Shown: in pieces, positions 1-9,429 of the stretch
How the letters are laid out: every line of letters begins with the position of its first letter
How positions within the stretch are numbered: the first letter of the stretch is position 1
NCBI RefSeq assembly: GCF_004000865.1
Contig: NZ_BIMB01000038.1
Span: 1-64,000 of the forward strand
Source of the DNA: Paenibacillus elgii NBRC 100335
GTDB lineage: Bacteria > Bacillota > Bacilli > Paenibacillales > NBRC-103111
Length of the DNA stretch: 64,000 nucleotides
Direction of reading: 5' to 3'
Notes under the pieces: model-generated
What the model saw: only the letters and a program-made list of their open reading frames with translations
What the model was told of the DNA's origin: nothing
Databases searched by the model: none
Program-made: the position numbers and the translations under genes

Positions 1-1
1 T

Positions 2-556
2 ACCATTACAGCAGGCACGATCAGCGCTACCATTCTCGGCGGAACCGTCAGCGCCACGATCCTAGGCGGAACAATCACCAACCTGCTCAACGGCACCATT
101 ACCAGCGTGCTCGGAGCCACGATCACCGCAGGAACCTTGACTACGGTCGGTTCCATACTGGGAGCCACCATCACGGCCGGTACGATTACCGCCATCTTGG
201 GCGGGACGTTAACGGCGATCTCGCAGAACAGCTTCGTCGAACAGAGCTTCTTGGCCGTTCCGGCAGGTACAGCTACGACGTTCACGCCGCTGGCGGCTAT
301 AACGACCGCTGTTTTGGAAACTTATTCGTTCTTTGTCTACAATTCCAGTCCCGTGGGAACCGTCGATACAATACTGGAAATTAGCGCGAACGGAACCAAC
401 TGGTTTACCGACGTAACCAGCTCGAATCTGGCTCCTGGATCTGTTGACGTGCTCGTGCCACAACGCTTTTTGAAATATACCCGCCTCGCGTACCGGGCAT
501 CAACGACGTTGGTAACGGGAACGATTGACGTCATATTCAACGCTCAAGGTTCATAA
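2..556 (+). CDS. DUF6385-type repeat surface protein, 5' end outside window
   Basis: The frame is open from the window edge to the TAA at 554-556, so 184 residues of the C-terminal part are visible. The first ~75 residues are a low-complexity Thr/Ile/Gly/Ala repeat built from units like TITAGT and TILGGT, of the kind expected to form a beta-solenoid or collagen-like stalk. The last ~105 residues form a non-repetitive domain (starting near SFLAVPAGTA) that resembles DUF6385 of Paenibacillus and Clostridium surface proteins. The Thr richness and the glycosyltransferases next door suggest, by inference, an O-glycosylated cell or spore surface protein. A GTG at 107 is an internal codon and not a convincing start. 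The family name comes from recall of the domain, not from a search. Confidence 0.75.
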   Translation, partial: TITAGTISATILGGTVSATILGGTITNLLNGTITSVLGATITAGTLTTVGSILGATITAGTITAILGGTLTAISQNSFVEQSFLAVPAGTATTFTPLAAITTAVLETYSFFVYNSSPVGTVDTILEISANGTNWFTDVTSSNLAPGSVDVLVPQRFLKYTRLAYRASTTLVTGTIDVIFNAQGS

Positions 557-569
557 AATGGAAACATAT

Positions 570-599
570 CCCTCTGCATAGCAGAGGGGTTGTTTTTTT
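570..599 (+). terminator. rho-independent terminator after the repeat protein
   Basis: The arms ccctctgc and gcagaggg enclose a three-base loop and are followed by a run of T. The terminator sits 14 bases after the stop of the repeat protein and before the ribosome binding site of the first glycosyltransferase, so readthrough or a separate promoter must supply the downstream gene. Confidence 0.85.
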
Positions 600-622
600 C
601 CTGGGAGGGAGGAAACCGCGTC

Positions 623-2680
623 ATGCTGCTGAGTTTGAACCTGATTGTGCGTAATGAAGAGCATTTTTTGCCGTCATGCCTGGAAAGCGTCAAATCCTGG
701 GTGGATGAAATTATCGTTGTGGATACCGGTTCTACCGATCGAACTATTCCAATAGCCGAGTCTTACGGGGCCAAGGTGTTCCGTATCGATTGGGAAAAGG
801 ATTTTTCCAAAGCTCGGAATGCGGCTGTGGTTCGAACCCGGGCAGACTGGATTCTCGTTCTTGACGCCGACGAACAAATGACAGGCGATCTGCAAACACT
901 CAAGAAAACCTTGAAAACCACAGAGCTGGAAGCCTTCTGGCTGGACGTGGAAAATGTAACCGGTTCGCTCCCTCATGAACGGGTCTATCACCGGTCGCTG
1001 CGCCTTTTCCGGAATCGGCCGCAATACCGGTACCAAGGTCCGATTCACGAAGACATCCTCCCTTCCATCGAGAAGCGTAACGGTTCGATCGCTTGCATCG
1101 GTACAAGCGGTCTAAGCCTGCTGCATTTCGGCTACTTGCCCGAGGTACAGGAACAAAAGGAGAAGACCAAGAGAAATTTGTCCATTCTGCAGCAAGCTGT
1201 TAAAGATCACCCCAAATCCTCCTATTACCGTTACCATTTGGGCGTGTGCTACGAACAGCTAGGGATGGATTGCGATGCTGTCAAGCTTTTGGAGCAAGCT
1301 CTGAAAAGTGCTCCGCCCGAAGTTTCCTACCGGCCGACGATCGTGAAAGATTTGTCCAAATTACTGATCAAAACCGCCGCCTTTCCGCAAGCGGTGAAGC
1401 TGCTTGAAAAGGAAAAGCATAAATATGAGGATTACCCCGACCTGCATTATTATTTAGGGGTCGCCTACACGGCTGTACACCAGGAAGATATGGCGCTTCG
1501 GTCGTTTCAAGCCGCCGTCGGCGCCTCCCCTTCCCGTTCCTATCTAACGGAGTCCGGCACTCATTCCTTCCGGTCTTATTTGGGTATGGGGAACATTGCC
1601 GCGAAATGGTCCGCATACAGGGACGCATTAAAATTTTATCTGGACGCGCTCAAGCATTGCTTTTATTCCAAAGAAGCGTTTGTCGGCATTGCAGATGTCC
1701 TGATCGCTTTAAATAAAACCGAAGAGGAGATCGTCAAGGAGCTCCTTCATATCGTAAGCCCGAATTTCCAGCCGGATTCGCCTACCTATCCGCTTCGCGA
1801 GCTGTGCGAGATCAGCATTGGCGAAGCGCTGTTCGACGTCGGCTGCTACCGCGCCAGCCGCGAGGTGCTGAATTCCTACCTCGCCCGATCGCCGCGCATC
1901 CGGGAATGGATCGCGCTGTCCCTGATCCGCGAAGGAGAAATCCAGGAAGCGCATCGGCTGGCCGAACCGATATCGGCCTCGGAAGCGCCGGACGCCCCTC
2001 TCCTCTTTCATACGCTGCTGCTGAACAGCTTGGAGAAAGCCGTTCCCATCCCCGCTTACTTATCGGATTGGATGACCCGCCAGCCGGAAGCAGCCTTTTA
2101 CGCCCGTTTATTCGAGCAGCTTCGAACGCATGCCGAAATATCCGAAGAGGATTCGGATTACTCGTACTTGCTGTTCGTCAAGCCCCTGCTCCATCTGGCC
2201 ATCCAAATGCAATATCCGGTTGTCATCGACAGGCTGACAGGACTTACTCCGGCATTTCGCCCGTTCACGGCAAAAATGCTGTTCTACGAAGGCTATGTGG
2301 ATCAAGCCGCCGATCGCCTGCTCACGGTCATGGAGACGGAACCGCTGGATGGCGAGAGCTTTTACATTCTGGGGCTCGTTTTGTATGACCGCAGCCGATG
2401 GCAGGAAGCATCCATGCTCTTCGAGCAAGCCTTGAGCCTTGACCCGGAAGATCGTAAAGCCAGAACAGCCGCAGCCTTATGTTATTTGCAGCAAGCCAGG
2501 AGTATTGTGCAAGAAGCTCTGGAGCGAATACCGGAAGCCGCTCTGCTACAAGCCAATTTGCAGAAACTCAATCTTTCCATCGAGCTGGTCTCCAAGTCGG
2601 ATTGGCGTCCTCACTGGCGCGGCGTACAAAGGAGGAATTACCATGAAGCCTGCCGGCATTTCGCTGTGCATGATCGTTAA
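623..2680 (+). CDS. TPR-containing family 2 glycosyltransferase (first of three)
   Basis: The 685-residue protein starts at ATG 623, which follows a GGGAGGGAGG site. The N-terminal ~230 residues are a GT-A fold family 2 glycosyltransferase: NLIVRNEE at the first strand, VDTGSTDRT for nucleotide-sugar binding, and the metal-binding DAD in VLDADEQ. The remaining ~450 residues are helical TPR-like repeats ending in a clear TPR near residues 590-640. Proteins of this build are common in Paenibacillus next to repeat surface proteins and are thought to glycosylate protein or peptide substrates in the cytoplasm. The 3' end overlaps the next gene by 38 bases, so the three transferases are translationally linked. 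The acceptor is unknown. Confidence 0.9.
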   Translation: MLLSLNLIVRNEEHFLPSCLESVKSWVDEIIVVDTGSTDRTIPIAESYGAKVFRIDWEKDFSKARNAAVVRTRADWILVLDADEQMTGDLQTLKKTLKTTELEAFWLDVENVTGSLPHERVYHRSLRLFRNRPQYRYQGPIHEDILPSIEKRNGSIACIGTSGLSLLHFGYLPEVQEQKEKTKRNLSILQQAVKDHPKSSYYRYHLGVCYEQLGMDCDAVKLLEQALKSAPPEVSYRPTIVKDLSKLLIKTAAFPQAVKLLEKEKHKYEDYPDLHYYLGVAYTAVHQEDMALRSFQAAVGASPSRSYLTESGTHSFRSYLGMGNIAAKWSAYRDALKFYLDALKHCFYSKEAFVGIADVLIALNKTEEEIVKELLHIVSPNFQPDSPTYPLRELCEISIGEALFDVGCYRASREVLNSYLARSPRIREWIALSLIREGEIQEAHRLAEPISASEAPDAPLLFHTLLLNSLEKAVPIPAYLSDWMTRQPEAAFYARLFEQLRTHAEISEEDSDYSYLLFVKPLLHLAIQMQYPVVIDRLTGLTPAFRPFTAKMLFYEGYVDQAADRLLTVMETEPLDGESFYILGLVLYDRSRWQEASMLFEQALSLDPEDRKARTAAALCYLQQARSIVQEALERIPEAALLQANLQKLNLSIELVSKSDWRPHWRGVQRRNYHEACRHFAVHDR

Positions 2681-4343
2681 GAATGAAGAGCAAGCCCTGC
2701 CGCGCTGCTTGGAAAGCGTCAAAGACGTCGTCTCGGAAATGATCGTGGTCGATACCGGTTCGCAAGACGAGACGATATCGATTGCTAAGTCGTTTCAGGC
2801 CCGTGTGATCGAGATGCAGTGGCAGGACGATTTTGCTGGGGCGCGGAACCTTGGCGTGGATCATGCGTCGGGCGAATGGATCTTATTTTTGGACGCGGAC
2901 GAGGAGCTTGATGCGGGCAGTAAAGAGGATCTGCTGACTTGGGCCGGCTGCGCCGAGGCGGATGCATATTTTGTGCGAATCATCAATCATTTTGGCGACA
3001 AGGAGCTGAACGCCAGCATCAATCCTACGATCCGCATGTTTCGGAATTTGCCGGGGTACCGTTTCACCGGAAGAATTCATGAGCAGATTGCCGAAAATAT
3101 TCAACAGGTAAATCCGGAAGCCCGTTTTGTCATGACCGATATCCGGGTGCATCACTACGGATACCAAGCCCATATCAGGGCGAGCAAGAACAAGACGGAG
3201 CGAAATCTGGCTTTGCTGAAAAAAGAGCTGGAAGAGCATCCCCAGCATTCGTTCCACCTGTATAACATCGGGATTGAATATTTGCAAAATAATCAGGTTG
3301 AAGAAGCATTGGATGCGTTTCAGCAATCGATCCGGTATGCGCATCCGATGGCCAACTACGCCCACCTGTTGTATAAGTGCGAAGCCCGTTGCTACGCGGC
3401 AATGAGCCGGCTGAAGGAAGCGATCGACAGCTGTGATCGCGGGATTGCTCTATATCCGGACTATACCGACTTGTATCATTACAAAGGCTGCTACCAGATG
3501 ACGATCGGGGATTTTCAATCCGCCAAGCAGTCTTTCCGAAAAGCGGGTCATTACTCGGAACCCAAGGGCTACCACACAGAAGCGGGTGTCGGGTCCCATA
3601 CCACGTACTACTTGCTGGGTCTCGTATGCGAAACCATGGCTCAGGACAACGAAGCGGCGCAAGCCTACCTCACCTCCTTCCAGCAGCACCCGGGCGCACT
3701 TCGTTCCCTCTATCGCATGTTCCGCCTATATCGGAAGGCAGAAAAGCAGCATGAGCTGATGGCGTTAATCCAGAAATCATTCCAGCTGCGCCTCCGGCAG
3801 CAGCGAGCCGATATTGCCGGGGTCCTTTATCGGACCCATTGTTACCAGGCGCTGGAAAACTTGACGCAGTTGTGGGCCTTGACGGATGGAGTGGATGAGG
3901 ACGAGAAACAGGCGCTGCTGTCCATCGCCGCAGATTGTCGTCTATTGACCGAAACGTCAGCAGGGAACCCTGAATCCGGAGGGCCATGGAGCGAAGACTT
4001 TTTCAAAAACGGACTGCCGAACGACTGGCTTCCCCCTTTGCAGCCAAGCTCGCCGAAATCATTGAGCGAGACGGCAAAGAAGGCGCGTATTCTTCATGCT
4101 CAAAAAAAATATCCCGCCTACCACCAATTTTTGTCCCTATGGGAGGAGCAGCAGCGGACATTGGAAAAAGACTTCCAATGCGATTCGGTGCTCCAGATGG
4201 TTTACGACTTATCTCACAATGCCGAGCAGCATTTGAACCGTCTGTTGCGGTTGGAGCCGAAGCCGGAATTGATCAAGAGCGCCATCTTGTCGCTTCCTTT
4301 CGACGAGGGATTGCCGGAGCGGGAGGGAGCGATTTCTGTCTAG
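2643..4343 (+). CDS. TPR-containing family 2 glycosyltransferase (second)
   Basis: The 566-residue start is set by AAAGGAGGA at 2628-2636 ahead of ATG 2643. The open frame extends to 2439, but that extension only shadows the previous gene. The GT-A domain shows LCMIVKNEE, VDTGSQDET and LDADEEL (DxD) in the first 90 residues, and RIHEQI and HHYGY near residues 150-180 as in its two neighbours. The rest is TPR repeats (for example around YNIGIEYLQNN and YHYKGCYQM). It is a paralogue of both flanking genes and probably works on the same acceptor or glycan. It overlaps the upstream gene by 38 bases. Confidence 0.9.
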   Translation: MKPAGISLCMIVKNEEQALPRCLESVKDVVSEMIVVDTGSQDETISIAKSFQARVIEMQWQDDFAGARNLGVDHASGEWILFLDADEELDAGSKEDLLTWAGCAEADAYFVRIINHFGDKELNASINPTIRMFRNLPGYRFTGRIHEQIAENIQQVNPEARFVMTDIRVHHYGYQAHIRASKNKTERNLALLKKELEEHPQHSFHLYNIGIEYLQNNQVEEALDAFQQSIRYAHPMANYAHLLYKCEARCYAAMSRLKEAIDSCDRGIALYPDYTDLYHYKGCYQMTIGDFQSAKQSFRKAGHYSEPKGYHTEAGVGSHTTYYLLGLVCETMAQDNEAAQAYLTSFQQHPGALRSLYRMFRLYRKAEKQHELMALIQKSFQLRLRQQRADIAGVLYRTHCYQALENLTQLWALTDGVDEDEKQALLSIAADCRLLTETSAGNPESGGPWSEDFFKNGLPNDWLPPLQPSSPKSLSETAKKARILHAQKKYPAYHQFLSLWEEQQRTLEKDFQCDSVLQMVYDLSHNAEQHLNRLLRLEPKPELIKSAILSLPFDEGLPEREGAISV

Positions 4344-6219
4344 CCCACGCCTGTCGGTATGCATGATCGTGAGAGACGAAGAAGAGCTCTTGTCCCGCAG
4401 CTTGAGTTCGGTTGCCGGAATCGCGTCGGAGATCATCGTCGTCGACACCGGCTCGACAGACCGCAGCGCGGCCATCGCCCGGGATTTCGGAGCAAGCGTC
4501 TATGCCCACGAGTGGGAGGACGATTTCTCAAAAGCGCGGAATCAGGCGCTGGACGCGGCGTCAGGTGACTGGATTCTGGTGCTGGATGCCGATGAAGAGC
4601 TGGCGCCCGAATGCCTGCCGCTGCTGTCCGAGTCGTTATGCCGATCCGACGCCTTCGCCTATGCCTTGCATTTTGTCAATTATTACGGACAGCTTACGGA
4701 ATATCTCTGCTTTACCGATTCGTGCTGCCGATTGTTTCGGAATTTTCCCGATTTACGCTACAGCGGGAAAATCCACGAGGATATCGTGCCTTCCTTGTTG
4801 AAAAGGCATCTAACCCCGATTCCAAGCCGCATTACGATTCGTCACTACGGTTATTTGGAGAACAGAGTCCGGCAGAAACGAAAACCGCAGCGCAACGCAG
4901 CCCTCCTCGCCAAAGCGATCGCGGAAACCCCGGGGGATTCGAGGCTGCAGTATGCGCTGGGAACCGAATATCTTCATGCGGGGCAATATAGCGAGGCCAT
5001 GGGAGTGTTCCTCCCGCTGCTGAAATCGCTTGAGCCTTCCTGCGGATTTTATCCCGATCTGCTGCTCAAGACCGCTCTCCTGCTCCGGGTGCAGAGATCG
5101 AACGACGAAGCGTTTCGGCTTGTAAAGGAAGGGCTCCGCTTATTTCCCGATTTTACCGACCTGTGGGATCTCCTGGGAGACCTTTGCGTGGAGCGAGCCG
5201 AGTACGGCTCCGCACGCAAGGCTTACGAATGCTCCCTCTTGCAGACGCCTCGCTCTGGGCTTTACGCAAGCCAGACGGGCTCCGGAAGCTTTGCAACGGC
5301 ACACCGGCTTGGCCAATTACAGGAGAAGCTGCTGAATCGGGCCGAAGCCCTTCGCTCATACCGTCAAGCACTGGATTCGTTCCCCCGGTACGAACCGGCT
5401 TGGCGGCGCTGGCTTGAGCTGACCGCCGCCGAGGGGCGCTGGGCCCAATTGCTGTACTGCCTCCGAAGGTGGCAGGCGGAACTGACGTTGCAGCAATGGA
5501 CGGAAGCGGTCCGCTGCCTGCTTCGATACAACGAGCTGCCGCTTGCGCAGCGAATCCGAGAGTGGGCACCCGAACCGGTCCTCGCGAGCTTAAATCCATT
5601 GTCCCTTCGCCTCAGTCAGTGGCTGATACGTTGCAAGCAAGGAGACAAAGCCGGTGTTTTGGCAGAATTGCAAGGTTTGAACGAACCAAAAGAGGAAACG
5701 CTCGATATCGAGCTGCTCCGCTGGGCTCTCCAATTCGATTTGTCCGCCGCCAAGGAGGATGACAGGCAGGAGCTTGTCCGAGACGAATCCGCTGCTGCGG
5801 ATGAGCGCACCTTCCTTACCGCCTGCACGGTCTTCCTGGAGTCGGCCTGCTGGGACGGACTCGTTCGTTACCTGCGCCAATCCGTGGGGGCTCTCCGGCA
5901 TCTTCCCGGTCTGCTTCGCCCGCCTTTGCTTCAGCTTGTTGTGCAAGCTCCCGATCTCGCGCTTCAAGCTATTCTTTCCCGGTGTAACCGGGATCGGCTA
6001 TCTCCGCAGGAGTTGTGCGCCTACGGATTACTTTGCGGCGCGCTGCAGCGCTGGAAGGAGGCTGACGCCGCGCTGCGCCAAGTCCAAGACCGGCTTCCCG
6101 ATTGGCCGCTGCCCCGGCTTATTCTGGCGCAAGCATATCAGTCGCTTGCATTCGAGCGGCTTGGTCAACCGCTGGAAAAAGCCGAGTGGCTGAAGCTGTC
6201 CCTATGGCTATCCGCATGA
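4336..6219 (+). CDS. TPR-containing family 2 glycosyltransferase (third; start uncertain, CTG 4336 or ATG 4363)
   Basis: The GT-A signatures are LSVCMIVRDEE, VDTGSTDRS and LDADEEL, followed by a long TPR tail. The first ATG (4363) lies inside the first beta strand, has no ribosome binding site and would remove residues conserved in both paralogues. A GGGAGGGAG site at 4321-4329 lies seven bases before an in-frame CTG at 4336. That start would give a ten-residue N-terminus matching the second transferase and an 8-base overlap with its stop codon. CTG initiation is rare, so the choice is an inference; with ATG 4363 the protein has 618 residues. The middle and C-terminal half are more Leu/Arg/Ala rich than in the paralogues. 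Confidence 0.85.
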   Translation: MSSPRLSVCMIVRDEEELLSRSLSSVAGIASEIIVVDTGSTDRSAAIARDFGASVYAHEWEDDFSKARNQALDAASGDWILVLDADEELAPECLPLLSESLCRSDAFAYALHFVNYYGQLTEYLCFTDSCCRLFRNFPDLRYSGKIHEDIVPSLLKRHLTPIPSRITIRHYGYLENRVRQKRKPQRNAALLAKAIAETPGDSRLQYALGTEYLHAGQYSEAMGVFLPLLKSLEPSCGFYPDLLLKTALLLRVQRSNDEAFRLVKEGLRLFPDFTDLWDLLGDLCVERAEYGSARKAYECSLLQTPRSGLYASQTGSGSFATAHRLGQLQEKLLNRAEALRSYRQALDSFPRYEPAWRRWLELTAAEGRWAQLLYCLRRWQAELTLQQWTEAVRCLLRYNELPLAQRIREWAPEPVLASLNPLSLRLSQWLIRCKQGDKAGVLAELQGLNEPKEETLDIELLRWALQFDLSAAKEDDRQELVRDESAAADERTFLTACTVFLESACWDGLVRYLRQSVGALRHLPGLLRPPLLQLVVQAPDLALQAILSRCNRDRLSPQELCAYGLLCGALQRWKEADAALRQVQDRLPDWPLPRLILAQAYQSLAFERLGQPLEKAEWLKLSLWLSA

Positions 6220-6262
6220 AAAGGCGACCCTCTGTCAACGGGCGGGAGGCGTCGCCTTTTTG
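6219..6262 (+). terminator. terminator closing the + strand glycosyltransferase operon
   Basis: The ten-base arms aaaaggcgac and gtcgcctttt flank a ~22-base loop and start at the stop codon of the third transferase. The symmetric A/T ends mean it may also work on the opposite strand, where the convergent operon ends at 6341. Confidence 0.75.
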
Positions 6263-6340
6263 TATGAAACGGAACGCTTGTCGATTCCCCTTGCGTTTCT
6301 GTCACATCGCTTCGAACGGATATGCATTCCTCCAGATTTT

Positions 6341-7489
6341 CTAGGTTATCGCTTCTTCCTTCCGCAAATATTCCTTCAGCACCCGCCCCCACCGGCCGGC
6401 CCATATGTTCTTGTCGAAGCAGCGCGCAGTCTCCCGGGCCCGAATCCCCAAAGCCTTCCGCATCTCCCGATCCTCGATCAGCTCAATAAGCGCCGCAGTG
6501 ATCCGCTCGGCCGAAGGCGGTACCAGCCTGCCGTTATAGCCATCCAGAATAAGATCGTTGAGTCCTCCGACGTTGGTCGCAACCACCGGCAGCCCGGAGC
6601 TCATGGCCTCGAGACAGGACAACGACGTTCCTTCGGAATACACGGTCGGAATGACGGCGATATCCGCGTCAGCGTAGACGAGCCTCATCTCGTCGAACGA
6701 TTTGACTTCATGCGTGATTCTTGCCCGATGCGGGTGGCAGGATAACCAGAACAGAAATGCCCGGCATATGTCCGCGTCCTCGATCGTTTCTCCGACGAAC
6801 TGCATTTGAAGATCCGGAAATCGCTCTAACAACGCATCGGCTGCGACCATCATGGGAAGAATGCCTCTTTCGTGGCTGATTCGGCGGGGAAACAGCACCT
6901 TCAAGCCTGTGCGGCCTTGCTCTTTGCGCTCCCCGGGGTAAAAGCAGCTCGTATCGACGGAATTGGGGATCAGCTCCACCTTGAGCGGATCGAAATAATG
7001 ACAGACCGACCGGCAGTAGGTCAAAAAATGCGAATCGACCGATACAATGCGCCATAATTCGTTTAATGCGCGCTGGACATTATCCGCCACTTGCGTCTTG
7101 GCGCTGGTCACCAGGTCCGTCCGATCCCAATTGATGCCGTGACAGATGCCAAGGGACCCCGGCACATAGCGGATCGGATGCCAGATACAGCTCGCATAAA
7201 TGATCGGAGCGGCTGCTTTGCGGGACATCTCCTCGAAGAGCTCCGCCACCTTCTCAATCTGTCCGCAAAACAATCCGTGCACTTTCATCCCGGCCAGCTC
7301 GGTCGTCTTAAGCCGTGTCTCGAACGGCTCGCGGAACGCTAACTGATACACTTCCGGTTCCGCACCCAGCTTCCGTATGAGCAGGCACAGCTCGTAAAGG
7401 TACCTCTCAAGCCCGCCTCCGTAAATTTTATCGATCCGACCGTTATACGCGTCCAAAAAACTGTGCGTCAAAATGGCGACGCTGCTCAA
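6341..7489 (-). CDS. family 4 glycosyltransferase
   Basis: This is a GT-B fold transferase of 382 residues. The N-terminal domain contains a Gly-rich donor loop (IYGGGLERYL). The C-terminal Rossmann domain has LFPRRISHERG and the EGTSLSCLEAMSSGLPVV motif with the catalytic-type EX7E glutamates, then VGGLNDLI. A TTG at 7489 is favoured as start: it overlaps the stop of the upstream gene as TTGA, follows AAGGAGGAGGAG, and puts VAILTHSF at the N-terminus. An ATG at 7507 would add six residues made of the ribosome binding site itself. It is the last gene of the four-gene minus operon and probably adds a sugar to the glycan built by this island. Donor and acceptor are unknown. Confidence 0.88.
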   Translation of the reverse strand: MSSVAILTHSFLDAYNGRIDKIYGGGLERYLYELCLLIRKLGAEPEVYQLAFREPFETRLKTTELAGMKVHGLFCGQIEKVAELFEEMSRKAAAPIIYASCIWHPIRYVPGSLGICHGINWDRTDLVTSAKTQVADNVQRALNELWRIVSVDSHFLTYCRSVCHYFDPLKVELIPNSVDTSCFYPGERKEQGRTGLKVLFPRRISHERGILPMMVAADALLERFPDLQMQFVGETIEDADICRAFLFWLSCHPHRARITHEVKSFDEMRLVYADADIAVIPTVYSEGTSLSCLEAMSSGLPVVATNVGGLNDLILDGYNGRLVPPSAERITAALIELIEDREMRKALGIRARETARCFDKNIWAGRWGRVLKEYLRKEEAIT

Positions 7490-8214
7490 GACTCCTCCTC
7501 CTTCCATTCGACCAGACGGGGAGCGGCATCCAGAATCGATTCATACTGGGCCTGGCTTCCCCAGACGCCCTCCGGGTCCATCTGCTTATATCGTTCGTAC
7601 TTCCTGCGGCGCTCCTCCTCACTGCCCGCCCATCCGAGATGCTTCACCCGGATATCCGACAGCAGGCCCGGAAGCGCTCCATATGATAGAGGCACCCGGT
7701 GAACGTGATGATCGTGCTGCAAGTAGTAATAAGGAAAGCCCGGCAAATTGCGCAGCAGCATGATCGTATGCCGCTTGTGCAGCTGCCAGTACTCGTCTTC
7801 GCGGTAATGCGTTCGTCCGCCCCAGAAATCGTACATCCGAAATGCGACCCAATCGTAGCTGTCCTGGTCCATAAGCTGCCGGACCGTCCGTTTGAATTTC
7901 GATTCGAATACCTCATCGGCATCGATAGCCAGCACCCAATCGGGTCCGTACTTGCAGGTTTCTCTCCAGAGCAGGGAACGAAGTTCCCATTCCCGGGAAA
8001 AATGCCGCTCCGTCAGGCGCACCACCTCCTTCACCTTGGGGAACGACAGGCAGATATCTGCCGTCCGGTCCGTGCTCGCATCGTCTACGATGACGATGTC
8101 ATCCGCATACTCGCTCACGTCTTGGAGCACTTCTTCCAGAAAACGATTTTCTTCGTTGCGAACCTGCATCATTGCCGTCAAGCGATTATTTTCGGTTTTG
8201 CGAACGGGCCGCAT
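7486..8214 (-). CDS. family 2 glycosyltransferase
   Basis: The 242-residue GT-A protein has no TPR tail. MMQVRNEENRF and VDDASTDRT form the nucleotide-binding part, and AIDADEVFE carries the DxD metal site near residue 97. The C-terminal half contains an HDHHVHR stretch and KHLGW, resembling the acceptor side of cytoplasmic transferases that build peptide- or lipid-linked glycans. GAGGTGAGG precedes ATG 8214. It lies 15 bases downstream of the TPR protein and its stop overlaps the start of the family 4 transferase. Confidence 0.9.
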   Translation of the reverse strand: MRPVRKTENNRLTAMMQVRNEENRFLEEVLQDVSEYADDIVIVDDASTDRTADICLSFPKVKEVVRLTERHFSREWELRSLLWRETCKYGPDWVLAIDADEVFESKFKRTVRQLMDQDSYDWVAFRMYDFWGGRTHYREDEYWQLHKRHTIMLLRNLPGFPYYYLQHDHHVHRVPLSYGALPGLLSDIRVKHLGWAGSEEERRRKYERYKQMDPEGVWGSQAQYESILDAAPRLVEWKEEES

Positions 8215-8229
8215 GAAGCCTCACCTCGT

Positions 8230-9429
8230 TTAAGAATAGGCAGCCAAAAAACGTTCCACCTTCTCCAAGCGCAAGATGTTCGAAATCACCTCCTGATCGA
8301 TGCAAGCCGCTTTCAAATAAAAAGAAACGGCCTGCGGCACGCAGCCTTCCTGTTCTTCCTGCTCTCCGAACAGCAACCACTTCTCCCGCTCCACTGCCGG
8401 CTCCTTCGGACGGTCTTGAATAAGCAGATTCAGTGCTTTCGGATACTGGCCCGTTTCTTTGTAAAGCTGATAACGGATAGAACGATCAAAAGGTGAAGGG
8501 TGACGTTCGAGCAGCTCCAAAGCATACGACAGATTCCCGTTCTCCCGGCAAAAGTCCGCGCACACCAGAGCATGCAGCTGCTGATCGTAAGCGGCAAGCA
8601 GCCGCTGGTAGCGGGCCTTGTCTTCGGCTTGAATCGCCGTAACGCCGAAGCTGTTCAAAGCGTCCTCGGTCTTGCCCTGCCGGGCCTGGACCATCGCAAT
8701 CCAGCGGTAAAGTGAGAGGCAGCGGCTTCCATTCGCCACGACACAGCGGCCAAAAGCTTGAAAGCCGTAGTACTCCGCTTCGCTATGCCGTCCTTCCGCA
8801 TACAAATAACGAGCGGCAAGCGCGAGGAGAGCTTCGTTGTGAGAGTCGCGTTCGATGGCTTCAAGCAGCCCTTCCGTCCGTTCCATTCTTTTGTGCGACG
8901 CCAGCTCCTGCAAAGACCGCCTCAAATCGTGAACGTTCGCATTCGCCTTGCACAAGTCTACAAGCTCAACGCAGCGTTCATCGAACGCCGTACCGAAGCC
9001 CGGCCCGACTCCCCCGGCCTCCTGTAACACATGACTTGGCGATCCGGGCGCGTAAAAAGACGGAATGCCCCGCAGATTAAGATTCAGCATGGTTTCTTCC
9101 GAATCGGTTATTACCGCATCGCAGAGCCTGTTCAGCGCCTTCTGGTAATACTGGAAGGAAGCGTCCGAAGAAGCCTCCGCACCGTAAGCGAGCCCGATCA
9201 CGGCATGAGGCTTCCACTGCCGAAGGAAGGGCATCCAATACGGATGGGACACCACGGCCACCCCATGCGACGGTTCCAGCTCTCTAACCGCTGAAAGCGG
9301 AACATAGGAGATGCCGTTTTTCTTCCCGGATTTCTTCCCCGCAGAAACGGCAAGCACCTGACAATCCGGCAGCAGCGGAAACCATGCTTCCTCCTCTCCG
9401 CCGGGTTCCCCGAAAAGCACCACGTTCAT
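8230..9429 (-). CDS. TPR protein with a GT-B-like N-terminus, in glycosyltransferase operon
   Basis: The protein has 399 residues. The N-terminal ~150 residues alternate short hydrophobic strands and helices (NVVLFGEPGG, VAVVSHPYW, CDAVITDSEET) and look like the N-terminal half of a GT-B transferase. No second Rossmann domain or catalytic motif follows. Residues ~170-390 are TPR-like helices (for example LLALAARYLYAEGRHSEAE). It may be a scaffold or a degenerate transferase that binds the acceptor. Its ATG overlaps the stop of the upstream gene by four bases (ATGA), which indicates translational coupling. The function is not recognised. Confidence 0.75.
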   Translation of the reverse strand: MNVVLFGEPGGEEEAWFPLLPDCQVLAVSAGKKSGKKNGISYVPLSAVRELEPSHGVAVVSHPYWMPFLRQWKPHAVIGLAYGAEASSDASFQYYQKALNRLCDAVITDSEETMLNLNLRGIPSFYAPGSPSHVLQEAGGVGPGFGTAFDERCVELVDLCKANANVHDLRRSLQELASHKRMERTEGLLEAIERDSHNEALLALAARYLYAEGRHSEAEYYGFQAFGRCVVANGSRCLSLYRWIAMVQARQGKTEDALNSFGVTAIQAEDKARYQRLLAAYDQQLHALVCADFCRENGNLSYALELLERHPSPFDRSIRYQLYKETGQYPKALNLLIQDRPKEPAVEREKWLLFGEQEEQEGCVPQAVSFYLKAACIDQEVISNILRLEKVERFLAAYS

